64,000 nucleotides of DNA, taken from positions 1 through 64,000 of the forward strand of contig JAYPQK010000011.1 in the NCBI GenBank assembly GCA_038131955.1, given 5' to 3'. A program made the translations under genes and the position numbers. The DNA is from SHAN690 sp038131955. GTDB lineage: Bacteria > Bacteroidota > Bacteroidia > Flavobacteriales_G > Salibacteraceae. The notes below the pieces were generated by a model. It searched no databases. It saw only the letters and a list, made by a program, of their open reading frames with translations, and was not told the origin of the DNA. Positions 8,886-16,734 of the stretch are shown here, in pieces. The stretch's first letter is position 1, and each line of letters begins with the position of its first letter.

Positions 8886-9767
8886 ATGACACACATGAGA
8901 CTCTTCACCCTTCTGTTCCTTACCTGCCTAACTCTGACCTCAGCAGGTCAAACGGTTCAGCACAATGTGACTATAGCAACATCTGCCGACGATGTGGAGC
9001 AACAGGGAGAGTTTATTGACCTCAATGACCTTGAGCTCGATTTGGGTTACACCTTGGAAGAGCCGAATGAGATCGGTCTTTTCTTCAATGACGTCATCCT
9101 CGAGAAGGATGCCCCGATCTTCTCGGCACGCATCCGCATGGTGCTGCAGTCTGAGCTACTCGGTGACAGTTTGAGGGCACTGATCTACTTAGAAAACGCT
9201 GCGTACCCTTCCAGATATACAGATACCGCGGGCATCACTGAGGGAAGAACCTACCTATCAAGCTTTGTTGATTGGACCATTCCTGGAGGTTCGCCCGGTG
9301 ATACGGTCTACACACCCGATCTTTCGAGTTTGATCAGTGAGGTGGTCGCATTAGAAGACTGGAGTCCTTCAGCACATTTGAACTTCCACTTTTTACCGGA
9401 ATTTTCAGGAATGGTAACGGATAGCACGTCTTGGAAGGCCGAATTCTATTCTTTCGATCAAAACGACCCCATGCGCCGGCCTACATTGGTCATTGAAACA
9501 GATCAAGGCTCGATCAATGGTGTTGAGGATGTGACCATTGAGAATTCGATTTGGCTTTTCCCGAATCCCGCTTCGGATATCTTGAATTGGAAGTACGCTC
9601 ACCAGGTCGAAGATATCCAGATCCAAGACCTGACCGGAAGAACGGTCAAGAGTATTACCTATCCGACTGCTCAGTCGATAGAGATTTCAAACTTGCCCGC
9701 AGGAAACTACGTGGTTATTTTTTCTTGGAAGGAAGGAACGGACTACGAGCGCTTGATCATCCGTTAG
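8886..9767 (+). CDS. Secreted protein with C-terminal T9SS (type A) sorting domain
   Basis: Signal peptide (MRLFTLLFLTCLTLTSAG), then about 190 residues of beta-rich sequence without a recognisable family, then a typical T9SS C-terminal domain beginning LFPNPASDIL, continuing through the DLTGRTVK strand and LPAGNYVV, and ending in basic/aliphatic residues (ERLIIR). It is therefore a cargo protein exported by the type IX system and released or anchored at the cell surface. Start options are ATG 8886 or 8895; the longer frame to 8874 adds nothing sensible. The middle domain resembles DNRLRE-type extracellular modules in style only, so I give no function. Its stop lies two bases from the stop of the next, convergent T9SS gene. 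Confidence 0.8.
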   Translation: MTHMRLFTLLFLTCLTLTSAGQTVQHNVTIATSADDVEQQGEFIDLNDLELDLGYTLEEPNEIGLFFNDVILEKDAPIFSARIRMVLQSELLGDSLRALIYLENAAYPSRYTDTAGITEGRTYLSSFVDWTIPGGSPGDTVYTPDLSSLISEVVALEDWSPSAHLNFHFLPEFSGMVTDSTSWKAEFYSFDQNDPMRRPTLVIETDQGSINGVEDVTIENSIWLFPNPASDILNWKYAHQVEDIQIQDLTGRTVKSITYPTAQSIEISNLPAGNYVVIFSWKEGTDYERLIIR

Positions 9768-9769
9768 AT

Positions 9770-10762
9770 TCAGCGAACGACCCAGCGTAAGCTTTCCGTT
9801 TGGTTGCCGTTCGATACGGTAACGATATAAATACCTGATTGAGCTCCGATTGAAATCGGGTCGAGAATAAGACGAGCCTCTCCACGTCTATTCCATGAAC
9901 CCATTTCGCGCCCCTGGATGTCATAGACCCGGATAGAAGCGTTAGCATCACTCCTTAAGTAAAGCTGAGAAAACCCATCTGTTGGATTCGGGTAGAGTTC
10001 CAACTCCGATGATAAATCGAGATTGATGGTCGATGTCAATTCGCTTATCCCAACAGAAGCGGTGGTTCCGTCAAAATCCGTTTGATCCAGTCGGAAAAGT
10101 GAACCTTCAGGAAAAACTCGATCTACTACCAATTCGCAGTCGGTCTCGAAATTGGAAGTTCCGGCTCCGTACTCCTCATCGATCAAAACCCAATTCTCAC
10201 CGTCTAATGAATGATAGATGGAGAAATAGTCATTGTTGGTCTCCGTAGCCGTCGTCCATTTGAAGATGGTTGATTCTTGAGTGGCTTCAACGTCGAAGCT
10301 GATGAGTTCGATCGGCAGGATGAATCCTCCATAAGAAACCGGTCCGCTTAAGGGACCATCACCTGCCGTCCAAATATTGGTTCCACAGATCGAGATTAAG
10401 GTAGAACTTCCTCCTCCACCGCCCGATTCACAGACTAATCCACCTGTTTGAACACTGAGCAAGGAACCGCAAGGAAGCCTTACTTTATTTCCATTGGTGA
10501 AGGAGAGGGTTCCAGCTACATCAATAGCCATGGTAGACCCACACGCGCTGAAGTCATATTGTGAAGTCACGGTAACTTCATCGCCACTTTGAATCTGGAT
10601 GGTGTCGCCACATTGAGGAATACGAGCTGTACCATCACACAACCAAGTAGAAGAGTTTCCCCAGTTTCCGGCGGAACCTTGTGAGATACACGTCTGTCTG
10701 AAAACAAAGGAACTTACGAGAGCAAAGAATACAGAAAATGCGGTGCGGGAAAGTCTCTGCAT
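9770..10762 (-). CDS. Secreted protein with C-terminal T9SS sorting domain
   Basis: 330 residues: signal peptide with a hydrophobic core (AFSVFFALVSSFVF), an N-terminal beta-rich region with G-x-W-x-x-SSTW and paired Cys residues, a Gly run (SGGGGGSS), a region from ILPIELISF to the FRLDQTDFDG segment, seen in many Bacteroidota surface proteins, then a T9SS tail starting LYPNPTDGF and ending SLRWVVR. The ISF...WTTATETNNDYF pattern is the common module that precedes T9SS tails. Function unknown; surface-exposed or secreted. Its start codon lies in a 16-bp tandem duplication (10760-10791). Confidence 0.8.
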   Translation of the reverse strand: MQRLSRTAFSVFFALVSSFVFRQTCISQGSAGNWGNSSTWLCDGTARIPQCGDTIQIQSGDEVTVTSQYDFSACGSTMAIDVAGTLSFTNGNKVRLPCGSLLSVQTGGLVCESGGGGGSSTLISICGTNIWTAGDGPLSGPVSYGGFILPIELISFDVEATQESTIFKWTTATETNNDYFSIYHSLDGENWVLIDEEYGAGTSNFETDCELVVDRVFPEGSLFRLDQTDFDGTTASVGISELTSTINLDLSSELELYPNPTDGFSQLYLRSDANASIRVYDIQGREMGSWNRRGEARLILDPISIGAQSGIYIVTVSNGNQTESLRWVVR

Positions 10763-10791
10763 GAACAGTCAGTTACATGAACAGTCAGTTA
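10760..10791. repeat. Perfect 16-bp tandem duplication at a translation start
   Basis: The unit CATGAACAGTCAGTTA occurs twice without mismatch at 10760-10775 and 10776-10791. On the minus strand each copy ends in ATG: the inner one is the start codon of the T9SS gene at 9770-10762, the outer one reads ATG-TAA, a start directly followed by a stop. The duplication therefore puts a one-codon minigene and a copy of the initiation region 16 bases upstream of the real start. Confidence 0.9.
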
Positions 10792-10865
10792 GAGGTTTGG
10801 GGGTGTTTGTGGTAATTGATTTTCATCTTTGCGGTGTACGACTTACACTACTTAAAGTTTCGAAA

Positions 10866-11423
10866 TTGACGTATTTTAACATAGGCTTGGATCATATCCT
10901 AGATCTTAACGGATATGACCACATGTTGTTCTTGATCGTCCTTCTTTCAGGCATCGAAATCGAGCGCTGGAAGAGCATGTTAGGACTCATTACCGCCTTT
11001 ACCATAGGACACTCATTGACCCTCGCCATTGCTGTTGTGCATGCACCCATTTTGAGTTCAGCAACCGTTGAGTTTCTGATTCCCGTGACGATTTTGATAA
11101 CGGCAGCAGCTAATTTAGTCAGAAAACAGACGGATATTTACCTATCGGTGATATTCACCGGACTCTTTGGACTCATACACGGGATGGGATTTGCGGGATA
11201 CCTCTCTGCCTTGATGCCGAAGGATGCCAGCATTTGGAAACCCCTGTTCTTCTTCAACCTCGGTGTGGAAGCTGGTCAGATCATCATCGCTGCAGCCTTC
11301 GTATCACTCTTGTTCATTGCACAGTACATCTCAAAAAACGCCGTTCACATCGCACAAAGAGTCTTTTCTATTGTTGGGTTGGGGATATCTCTACTTTTAG
11401 CCGCCCAAAACTGGAATTTCTGA
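10866..11423 (+). CDS. HupE/UreJ-like membrane protein
   Basis: Polytopic inner-membrane protein of the HupE/UreJ_2 family. It has the family opening GLDHILDLNGYDHMLFLI, the AFTIGHSLTLA helix with a conserved His, and a FGLIHGMGFAGYL helix with a second His; about six hydrophobic segments can be counted. Such proteins are suggested to move nickel or cobalt, but no urease or hydrogenase gene is nearby, so metal transport is only inference. The frame is open to 10743, but family similarity begins around residue 41; a TTG at 10866 (giving a YFNIGLDHIL start) is the best fit. The TGA overlaps the ATG of the next gene by one base. Confidence 0.75.
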   Translation: MTYFNIGLDHILDLNGYDHMLFLIVLLSGIEIERWKSMLGLITAFTIGHSLTLAIAVVHAPILSSATVEFLIPVTILITAAANLVRKQTDIYLSVIFTGLFGLIHGMGFAGYLSALMPKDASIWKPLFFFNLGVEAGQIIIAAAFVSLLFIAQYISKNAVHIAQRVFSIVGLGISLLLAAQNWNF

Positions 11424-13717
11424 TGAAGCAAACGCTTGTATCTACCGCTATGATAGCAATCGCGAGCCTAGGATTCGCTCAGTCCAAGTTCGCCCAACTT
11501 GGACAAGATCTCCCAACACCTAACGTTTATCGAACTGCCTCCGGTGCTCCAGGACACGAATACTACCAACAAAAAGCGGATTACGTTATCGATGTACGAC
11601 TAGACGATGAGAAGCAACGCATTGACGGCAAAGAAAACATCACCTATACTAACAACTCCCCTGATGCGCTTTCCTATCTCTGGATACAACTGGATCAAAA
11701 CATGCGCGCCAAGGATTCAGATTCCAAGAAGACATCTCAAATGGACATCACCGAAGGGTCAAACTTCGGGGAGATCAAACGACTGCACAACGATTTTGAC
11801 GGTGGATTCAAACTGATGAAGGTGACCGATGTCGACGGAAAGGACCTTCCTTACACGGTCGTGAAGACCATGATGCGCGTCGACATTCCTGAGCCCCTGA
11901 AAAGTGGTGATTCCTATTCATTGAAGATCGAATACTGGTATAACATCAACGACCGAATGCAGATTGGAGGGCGATCTGGTTTCGAGTACTTTGAAGATGA
12001 AGACAACTACCTCTACACAATCGCTCAGTTCTTTCCAAGGATGTGCGTGTACAACGAAGTCGAGGGATGGCAAAACAAGCAATTCCTAGGCCGAGGTGAG
12101 TTCACTTTGCCCTTTGGCGACTACACCGTAAACATCACTGTACCAGACGATCATGTAGTTGGATCTACAGGAACACTTCAAAATGCTCAAGAAATCCTTA
12201 CACCGACTCAATTGGAGCGGTTAGATGAAGCTCGCACCTCGAAAAAACCGGTGATGATAGTTTCACCGAAAGAGGTTCAGAAGAACGAAAAAGGAAAGCC
12301 GAAAGGAGAAAAAACTTGGACCTATTACGCCGAGAATGTGCGTGACTTTGCCTTTGCCTCTTCGCGGAAATTCATCTGGGATGCGATGGGTGTCGACATC
12401 GAGGGAAAGAACATCCTCTGCATGAGCTATTATCCGAAAGAAGGCAATCCTCTGTGGGAACAATACTCAACCGAAGTGGTAGCGCACACAATCCGCACCT
12501 ACAGCAAGTTCACCAAACCTTACCAATACCCTGTAGCCATCTCGGTTCACACCGATCGCATTGGTATGGAGTATCCGATGATCTGTTTCAATGGAGGACG
12601 TCCTGAAGCAGATGGAACGTACAGCGAGCGCACCAAATACGGTATGATCGGGGTTATCATTCATGAGGTGGGACACAACTTCTTCCCCATGATCATCAAC
12701 TCTGACGAGCGCCAGTGGACTTGGATGGATGAGGGACTCAACACGTTTACCCAATACCTAACGGAAATGGAGTGGGACCCAGACTATCCCTCTCGTCGCG
12801 GAAACCCGGTCAAGATCGTGGACTACATGAAGGGTGATCCAGCCAAGATCTCCCCTATCATGACCAACAGCGAGAGCATCTGGCAGTTCGGCAACAACGC
12901 CTACGGCAAGCCTGCTACTGCTCTCAATATCCTTCGTGAAACCATTCTCGGACGTGAGCTCTTTGATTTTGCATTCAAGACCTACGCAGAACGCTGGGCC
13001 TACAAACACCCAACTCCGGCTGATTTCTTCCGCACGATGGAAGATGCTTCAGGGGTCGATCTCGACTGGTTCTGGAGGGGCTGGTTCTTCACAACAGACC
13101 CAGTTGACATCTCCATCGACGAGGTAACGCAGTACCGAATTGACACCAAGGATCCAGACAAAGAATTGGCCTTCGATCGAGCTCAAGAGGAAGCAGAGCC
13201 TGAGTTCTTGGGAGACATCCGAAACCATGAAACCATTACTTCACCTTTAATAAAGGAAAAGCCTGAATTACAAGACTTTTACAACAAGTGGGATCGTTAT
13301 GAAGCAACGTCGTATGACCGCAAACAATACCAGCGATACCTGGAAGGATTGACGGATGAAGAGAAGGAGATCTTGGGGTACGATTGGAAGTATTATCAAA
13401 TGAAGTTTTCGAACCAAGGAGGTCTTCCGATGCCGATCATTTTGGAGTTCGTTTTTGAGGATGGTTCTAAGGAACGTCATTACATCCCAGCCGAGATCTG
13501 GAAGATGGATCAAGAGCAAGTGAGCAAGGTCTTCTATTCCAAGAAAGAACTGAAGGAGGTGATCCTAGATCCAAACCTTCAAACAGCCGACATCGATCGC
13601 AGCGACAACTACTGGCCAAACCGCACGCCGATGAGCCGCTTCGAACTCTACAAGTACGGCGGCCGAAACGGAGATCGTGGTGAGAGAAAGAATCCGATGC
13701 AGAAGGCGAAGGAATAG
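11423..13717 (+). CDS. M1 family metallopeptidase (aminopeptidase), exported
   Basis: Zinc aminopeptidase of about 764 residues. The ATG at 11423 starts a signal peptide (MKQTLVSTAMIAIASLGFAQ). The N-terminal beta domain has the ENITYTNNSPDAL start; the catalytic site is HEVGHNFFP (H414, E415, H418) with third zinc ligand E437 in WMDEG, exactly the HExxH-x18-E spacing. RIGMEYPM stands where the GAMEN exopeptidase motif lies in related enzymes. After the catalytic domain the tail is rich in charged residues and ends with a basic stretch rather than a T9SS domain, so it is probably periplasmic. Likely degrades peptides taken up by the cell. Translation is coupled to the HupE-like gene through the TGATG overlap. 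Confidence 0.9.
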   Translation: MKQTLVSTAMIAIASLGFAQSKFAQLGQDLPTPNVYRTASGAPGHEYYQQKADYVIDVRLDDEKQRIDGKENITYTNNSPDALSYLWIQLDQNMRAKDSDSKKTSQMDITEGSNFGEIKRLHNDFDGGFKLMKVTDVDGKDLPYTVVKTMMRVDIPEPLKSGDSYSLKIEYWYNINDRMQIGGRSGFEYFEDEDNYLYTIAQFFPRMCVYNEVEGWQNKQFLGRGEFTLPFGDYTVNITVPDDHVVGSTGTLQNAQEILTPTQLERLDEARTSKKPVMIVSPKEVQKNEKGKPKGEKTWTYYAENVRDFAFASSRKFIWDAMGVDIEGKNILCMSYYPKEGNPLWEQYSTEVVAHTIRTYSKFTKPYQYPVAISVHTDRIGMEYPMICFNGGRPEADGTYSERTKYGMIGVIIHEVGHNFFPMIINSDERQWTWMDEGLNTFTQYLTEMEWDPDYPSRRGNPVKIVDYMKGDPAKISPIMTNSESIWQFGNNAYGKPATALNILRETILGRELFDFAFKTYAERWAYKHPTPADFFRTMEDASGVDLDWFWRGWFFTTDPVDISIDEVTQYRIDTKDPDKELAFDRAQEEAEPEFLGDIRNHETITSPLIKEKPELQDFYNKWDRYEATSYDRKQYQRYLEGLTDEEKEILGYDWKYYQMKFSNQGGLPMPIILEFVFEDGSKERHYIPAEIWKMDQEQVSKVFYSKKELKEVILDPNLQTADIDRSDNYWPNRTPMSRFELYKYGGRNGDRGERKNPMQKAKE

Positions 13718-13921
13718 TTAGGGAATGGGGAATGGTAGAATAGGGAGTAGGCATTCCCAACTCCCAATGTAATACCCCCCAATCGTAGGACAGGAATTAG
13801 TCAAAGTTAAGTTAGATTGATTTACTGTTTTCATGCTGCTTAATTCTTTCTGATCCAATCATCTCACGCAAAGGCGCAGAGAAAGTTATCCACTTGCCCC
13901 CTAATCTTTAGTCTTTCGTCT
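13718..13921. repeat. Non-coding gap made of low-complexity repeat-like segments
   Basis: No gene is seen. The gap holds GGGAATGGGG-type purine stretches with an inverted GGGAGT/ACTCCC pair near 13734-13765, a CACGCAAAGGCGCAGAGAAAG segment near 13865, and a TTTAGTCTTTCGTCTTTAATC stretch near 13908-13928. Similar strings are, from memory, dispersed in Bacteroidota intergenic regions. The gap lies between the 3' ends of two convergent genes. Confidence 0.4.
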
Positions 13922-14812
13922 TTAATCTTTTTTCCGCTGAGCTTCGCTCAGCATCGTCACCTTCCACAAGTCAAACCACATCAACCTTGGATTCGCCCCC
14001 TTCAGGTTCTTCATGATCTTCACGCGGTTGCGCTTGACCCATCGGGTGATCAACCAGATAAGCCACAAGCCATTCATCTTTTGGTAGTACCGTACGAGCT
14101 TGATCGAGTCGTCCACTTTGCCGGCTTGCATTAGCTTGGCAAGGTTTCGCACCCCATTGGCCGATTTCTCGATGAACACATCGAACTTCTCGATCCCGAT
14201 ATGCTCTAAGGGATTGTCAATATGCTGCACGGTAAATCCTTGTCGCTTCAGATCCATAGCAAACAAGGTATCCTCGTGACCGTAGCCCTTTACGGACTCA
14301 TCCATCTTCACCTTTCGAAACACCTCTCTTCGTACCAAGAAGTTGTTGGTCATAAAGGATTTGTAGGGCGCCTTCAATCGCTCCTCAACACCTACTTCTT
14401 CCTTAGCTTTTCCAACTAACCAGTGAAACCTCAGCTCAGGATCCGTCGGTTCGACCGTCGGATAGACGCGGCCTCCATATACCACATCGTATTCACCCAG
14501 CTCAATGTACGCTTTCAGATAGTCGTCGCGCACCACCCTTCCGTCACAATCGAGAAATAATAGATTCTCATATCGAGCTTCTTCCTCGAGTCGATTTCGA
14601 ACCGCGCTACGTCCTAGGTTCTCTACAGATTCGATGTAGTGCACATGTGGCAATTCATTCAAGCCTGCGTGCATTTCTCTAAAGGATGCGTCACTGGCGT
14701 CGTCTAGACAAAGGATCTCACACGGCACGGATAGTTGGCTTGCGTGCTTGGACAAGCTGGCAACAAAGGCTCGGACGTCAAAATTGTAAATGGGTATGAG
14801 TACGCTCAGCAT
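13922..14812 (-). CDS. Glycosyltransferase family 2
   Basis: GT-A fold glycosyltransferase of 296 residues. It opens with LSVLIPIYNFD, followed by the nucleotide-binding CLDDASD and the metal-binding LFLDCDGRV (DxD-type). The acceptor region contains YGHEDTLFAMDLKRQGF, in which the ED pair is the usual catalytic base region. A basic, weakly hydrophobic C-terminus may contact the membrane. Family members make polysaccharides or glycosylate lipids or proteins; the product is unknown. It ends three bases from the ftsE frame, which precedes it on the same strand (stop 14815), so the two are probably one transcript, although their functions are not obviously linked. Confidence 0.88.
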   Translation of the reverse strand: MLSVLIPIYNFDVRAFVASLSKHASQLSVPCEILCLDDASDASFREMHAGLNELPHVHYIESVENLGRSAVRNRLEEEARYENLLFLDCDGRVVRDDYLKAYIELGEYDVVYGGRVYPTVEPTDPELRFHWLVGKAKEEVGVEERLKAPYKSFMTNNFLVRREVFRKVKMDESVKGYGHEDTLFAMDLKRQGFTVQHIDNPLEHIGIEKFDVFIEKSANGVRNLAKLMQAGKVDDSIKLVRYYQKMNGLWLIWLITRWVKRNRVKIMKNLKGANPRLMWFDLWKVTMLSEAQRKKD

Positions 14813-14814
14813 CC

Positions 14815-15525
14815 TCAGTCATTTTCCTGAAGCGGCGGCTTGGGAGCATTTACACTCATGGGGCCTTCCAGCACTTTCCCTCCCTCGCAACGCACCGTAC
14901 GATTTCCATACGTGTTCATTTGGGTGTAATCATGCGTTGCCATCAATACCGCTCTCCCCGACTTACTGATATCTGCCAGCAACTTGAGGATATTCTCAGA
15001 GGTCTCAGGGTCTAGGTTACCCGTAGGCTCATCCGCCAGAATCAGCACCGGATCGTTGATCAAGGCTCGGGCAATCGCAACACGTTGCTGCTCTCCACCA
15101 CTTAGTTCGTATGGCATCTTGAAGCTCTTCGTACTCAAACCGACCTTTTCCAACACCTCTTCGATCCGCTCCTTCATCTTGTTCTTATCCTTCCAACCCG
15201 TGGCCTTCATCACGAAGATCAGGTTTTCGGCTACAGAACGGTCCGTGAGTAATTGGAAGTCCTGAAATACAATACCCAGCTTTCGTCGCAAGAAGGGTAC
15301 CTGCTTTCGCTTCAGCTTTCGTAGGTCAAACTCATCTATCTGTCCCTCGCCTTCCGTCAATGGCAGTTCGCCATACAGCGTCTTCAACAAGCTGCTCTTA
15401 CCCGTTCCAGTCTTTCCGATGAGGTAGATAAACTCTCCTTTGTTGATGTTAAAATTCACATCAGACAAAACGAGATGCTTGTCGATGAAGATGTTACAAT
15501 TGCGAAGCGATACGATTGATTCCAT
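14815..15525 (-). CDS. ftsE: Cell division ATP-binding protein FtsE
   Basis: ABC ATPase of 236 residues: Walker A GKTGTGKSS (37-45), Q-loop in IVFQDFQLL, signature LSGGEQQR, Walker B LILADEPTG and switch His in MATHDY. This pattern and the short length fit FtsE, which with FtsX controls periplasmic peptidoglycan hydrolases at the division site. The frame extends 11 codons upstream to 15558, but the ATG at 15525 lies 12 bases after a perfect promoter box, so I use it. No ftsX is next to it here; in Bacteroidota the two are often separate. Confidence 0.85.
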   Translation of the reverse strand: MESIVSLRNCNIFIDKHLVLSDVNFNINKGEFIYLIGKTGTGKSSLLKTLYGELPLTEGEGQIDEFDLRKLKRKQVPFLRRKLGIVFQDFQLLTDRSVAENLIFVMKATGWKDKNKMKERIEEVLEKVGLSTKSFKMPYELSGGEQQRVAIARALINDPVLILADEPTGNLDPETSENILKLLADISKSGRAVLMATHDYTQMNTYGNRTVRCEGGKVLEGPMSVNAPKPPLQEND

Positions 15526-15537
15526 AATCTCAGTAAA

Positions 15538-15545
15538 CAAATGTA
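15538..15545 (-). promoter_or_regulatory. TACATTTG promoter box for ftsE
   Basis: Perfect TAnnTTTG box on the minus strand (15545 to 15538), with 12 bases between it and the ftsE ATG at 15525. It supports the internal start and predicts a very short leader. Confidence 0.55.
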
Positions 15546-15614
15546 AGATTGCATCCATGCTCTGAACCGAGACGTTCTCAGAGTTGCCGACATACCCAAT
15601 GTGAAAAAGTACCC

Positions 15615-16124
15615 ATGAAGATCGGACTGATCAGCGACACCCACGGATACATCGATGAACGCATCGAACATCACCTCAGTATGTGTGATGAGATCTGGCA
15701 TGCCGGTGATGTGGGCGACCAAGTGGTACTGGACCGACTAGAAGCTATCGCCCCAGTCAAAGGCGTGCATGGAAACATTGACGGGACCTCAGTAAGGAAA
15801 CGTTTACCAGAATGGGAACTCAATGAATACGACGGTCTTCGGGTACTGATGATCCATATCGCAGGTCCTTTGGGAAAGTACAGTCCACAAACTCGTGCTT
15901 TGGTCCAAGAACATAAACCCGACGTGCTCGTCTGCGGACACTCACATATCCTGCGCGTCAAGCGTGACGATCGATTCAACCTGATGTACCTGAATCCCGG
16001 CGCTGCAGGCCGGCACGGATTTCACAAAGTGCGAACCCTATGCAGATTCGAGATCAAGAATGGAAAACTGGAACAGTTCGAGGCGATCGAACTCGGCCCG
16101 CGATCAGCGAAGTCGGTCCACTGA
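15615..16124 (+). CDS. YfcE/MJ0936-type metallophosphoesterase
   Basis: Calcineurin-like phosphoesterase of 169 residues. All metal motifs are present: LISDTHG, WHAGDVGD, VHGNIDG, MIHIAG and VCGHSHI. The family hydrolyses phosphodiesters in vitro with Mn2+; its physiological substrate is generally unknown. The ATG at 15615 puts the conserved MKIGLISDTHG at the N-terminus; the longer frame (15549) is not family-like. It is divergent from ftsE and its last 21 bases overlap the end of the convergent DUF4293 gene. Confidence 0.9.
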   Translation: MKIGLISDTHGYIDERIEHHLSMCDEIWHAGDVGDQVVLDRLEAIAPVKGVHGNIDGTSVRKRLPEWELNEYDGLRVLMIHIAGPLGKYSPQTRALVQEHKPDVLVCGHSHILRVKRDDRFNLMYLNPGAAGRHGFHKVRTLCRFEIKNGKLEQFEAIELGPRSAKSVH

Positions 16125-16538
16125 CTTAACGAGGTCGTCATCCTTCTTGATCGCCTTCTTCGCCATCCAGATCAGCACGATCGCGATCAACGGCATAGCT
16201 GCCCCCAAGTCATAGGATAGACTCAGCTCACCCAACTCATTGTAAGATTCGATCTGCTGGTAGTGCAAAACACCGAACATCACGACGATCAAGAGCATGT
16301 CAAACATGGCCACATTGGCTAGCTTCATCTGCCCCTTTCGATCTTTGAATCGAGAGATCACCAAGACCAAGGTCAACATCGAAAGCCCAACCAATACATA
16401 CATCACCATTGCCGGATTTCCGGTCATGAATGATGTAGAAGCCTCTTCCATGACATAAGTGACCCAGTCCATGACCAGAGAAACACCGACCGCGACCAAT
16501 GCGATGAGTAAATAGAGAGTCTGTATTCTTTGAAGCAT
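16104..16538 (-). CDS. DUF4293 family membrane protein
   Basis: A 144-residue protein from ATG 16538, giving the family opening MLQRIQTLYLL. Four hydrophobic segments can be drawn (LIALVAVGVSLVMDW, AMVMYVLVGLSMLTLVLVIS, FDMLLIVVMFGVLH, AMPLIAIVLIWMA) and the tail is charged and cytosolic (KKAIKKDDD). The family is common in Bacteroidota and has no known function. The frame extends seven codons further (16559), but these lie in an inverted TTTGCATGCAAA context and are not family sequence. Its end overlaps the phosphoesterase gene tail-to-tail. Confidence 0.82.
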   Translation of the reverse strand: MLQRIQTLYLLIALVAVGVSLVMDWVTYVMEEASTSFMTGNPAMVMYVLVGLSMLTLVLVISRFKDRKGQMKLANVAMFDMLLIVVMFGVLHYQQIESYNELGELSLSYDLGAAMPLIAIVLIWMAKKAIKKDDDLVKSVDRLR

Positions 16539-16595
16539 GCAGTTTCTATTTGCATGCAAAAATTAGAAATAGCACGCAGCTACCTAGAAAAACTT

Positions 16596-16603
16596 TAATA
16601 TTG
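16596..16603 (+). promoter_or_regulatory. TAATATTG, near-consensus promoter box for rho
   Basis: One mismatch from TAnnTTTG, 131 bases before the rho ATG. It implies a leader of about 125 bases that is C/T-rich and poor in G, the kind of RNA Rho prefers, so autoregulation by termination is possible but unproven. Confidence 0.35.
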
Positions 16604-16734
16604 CACTGCGATTCCTCGCAAATCTCTTTTCCAACGCTTTTCTCGATCTCTTTCTGTTCTGAACGAACATCGCAGAAAGCTCCAAAAAGAATTTCATTTA
16701 ACCCATTGATCTAAGTATCAATTTTCCAATTACC

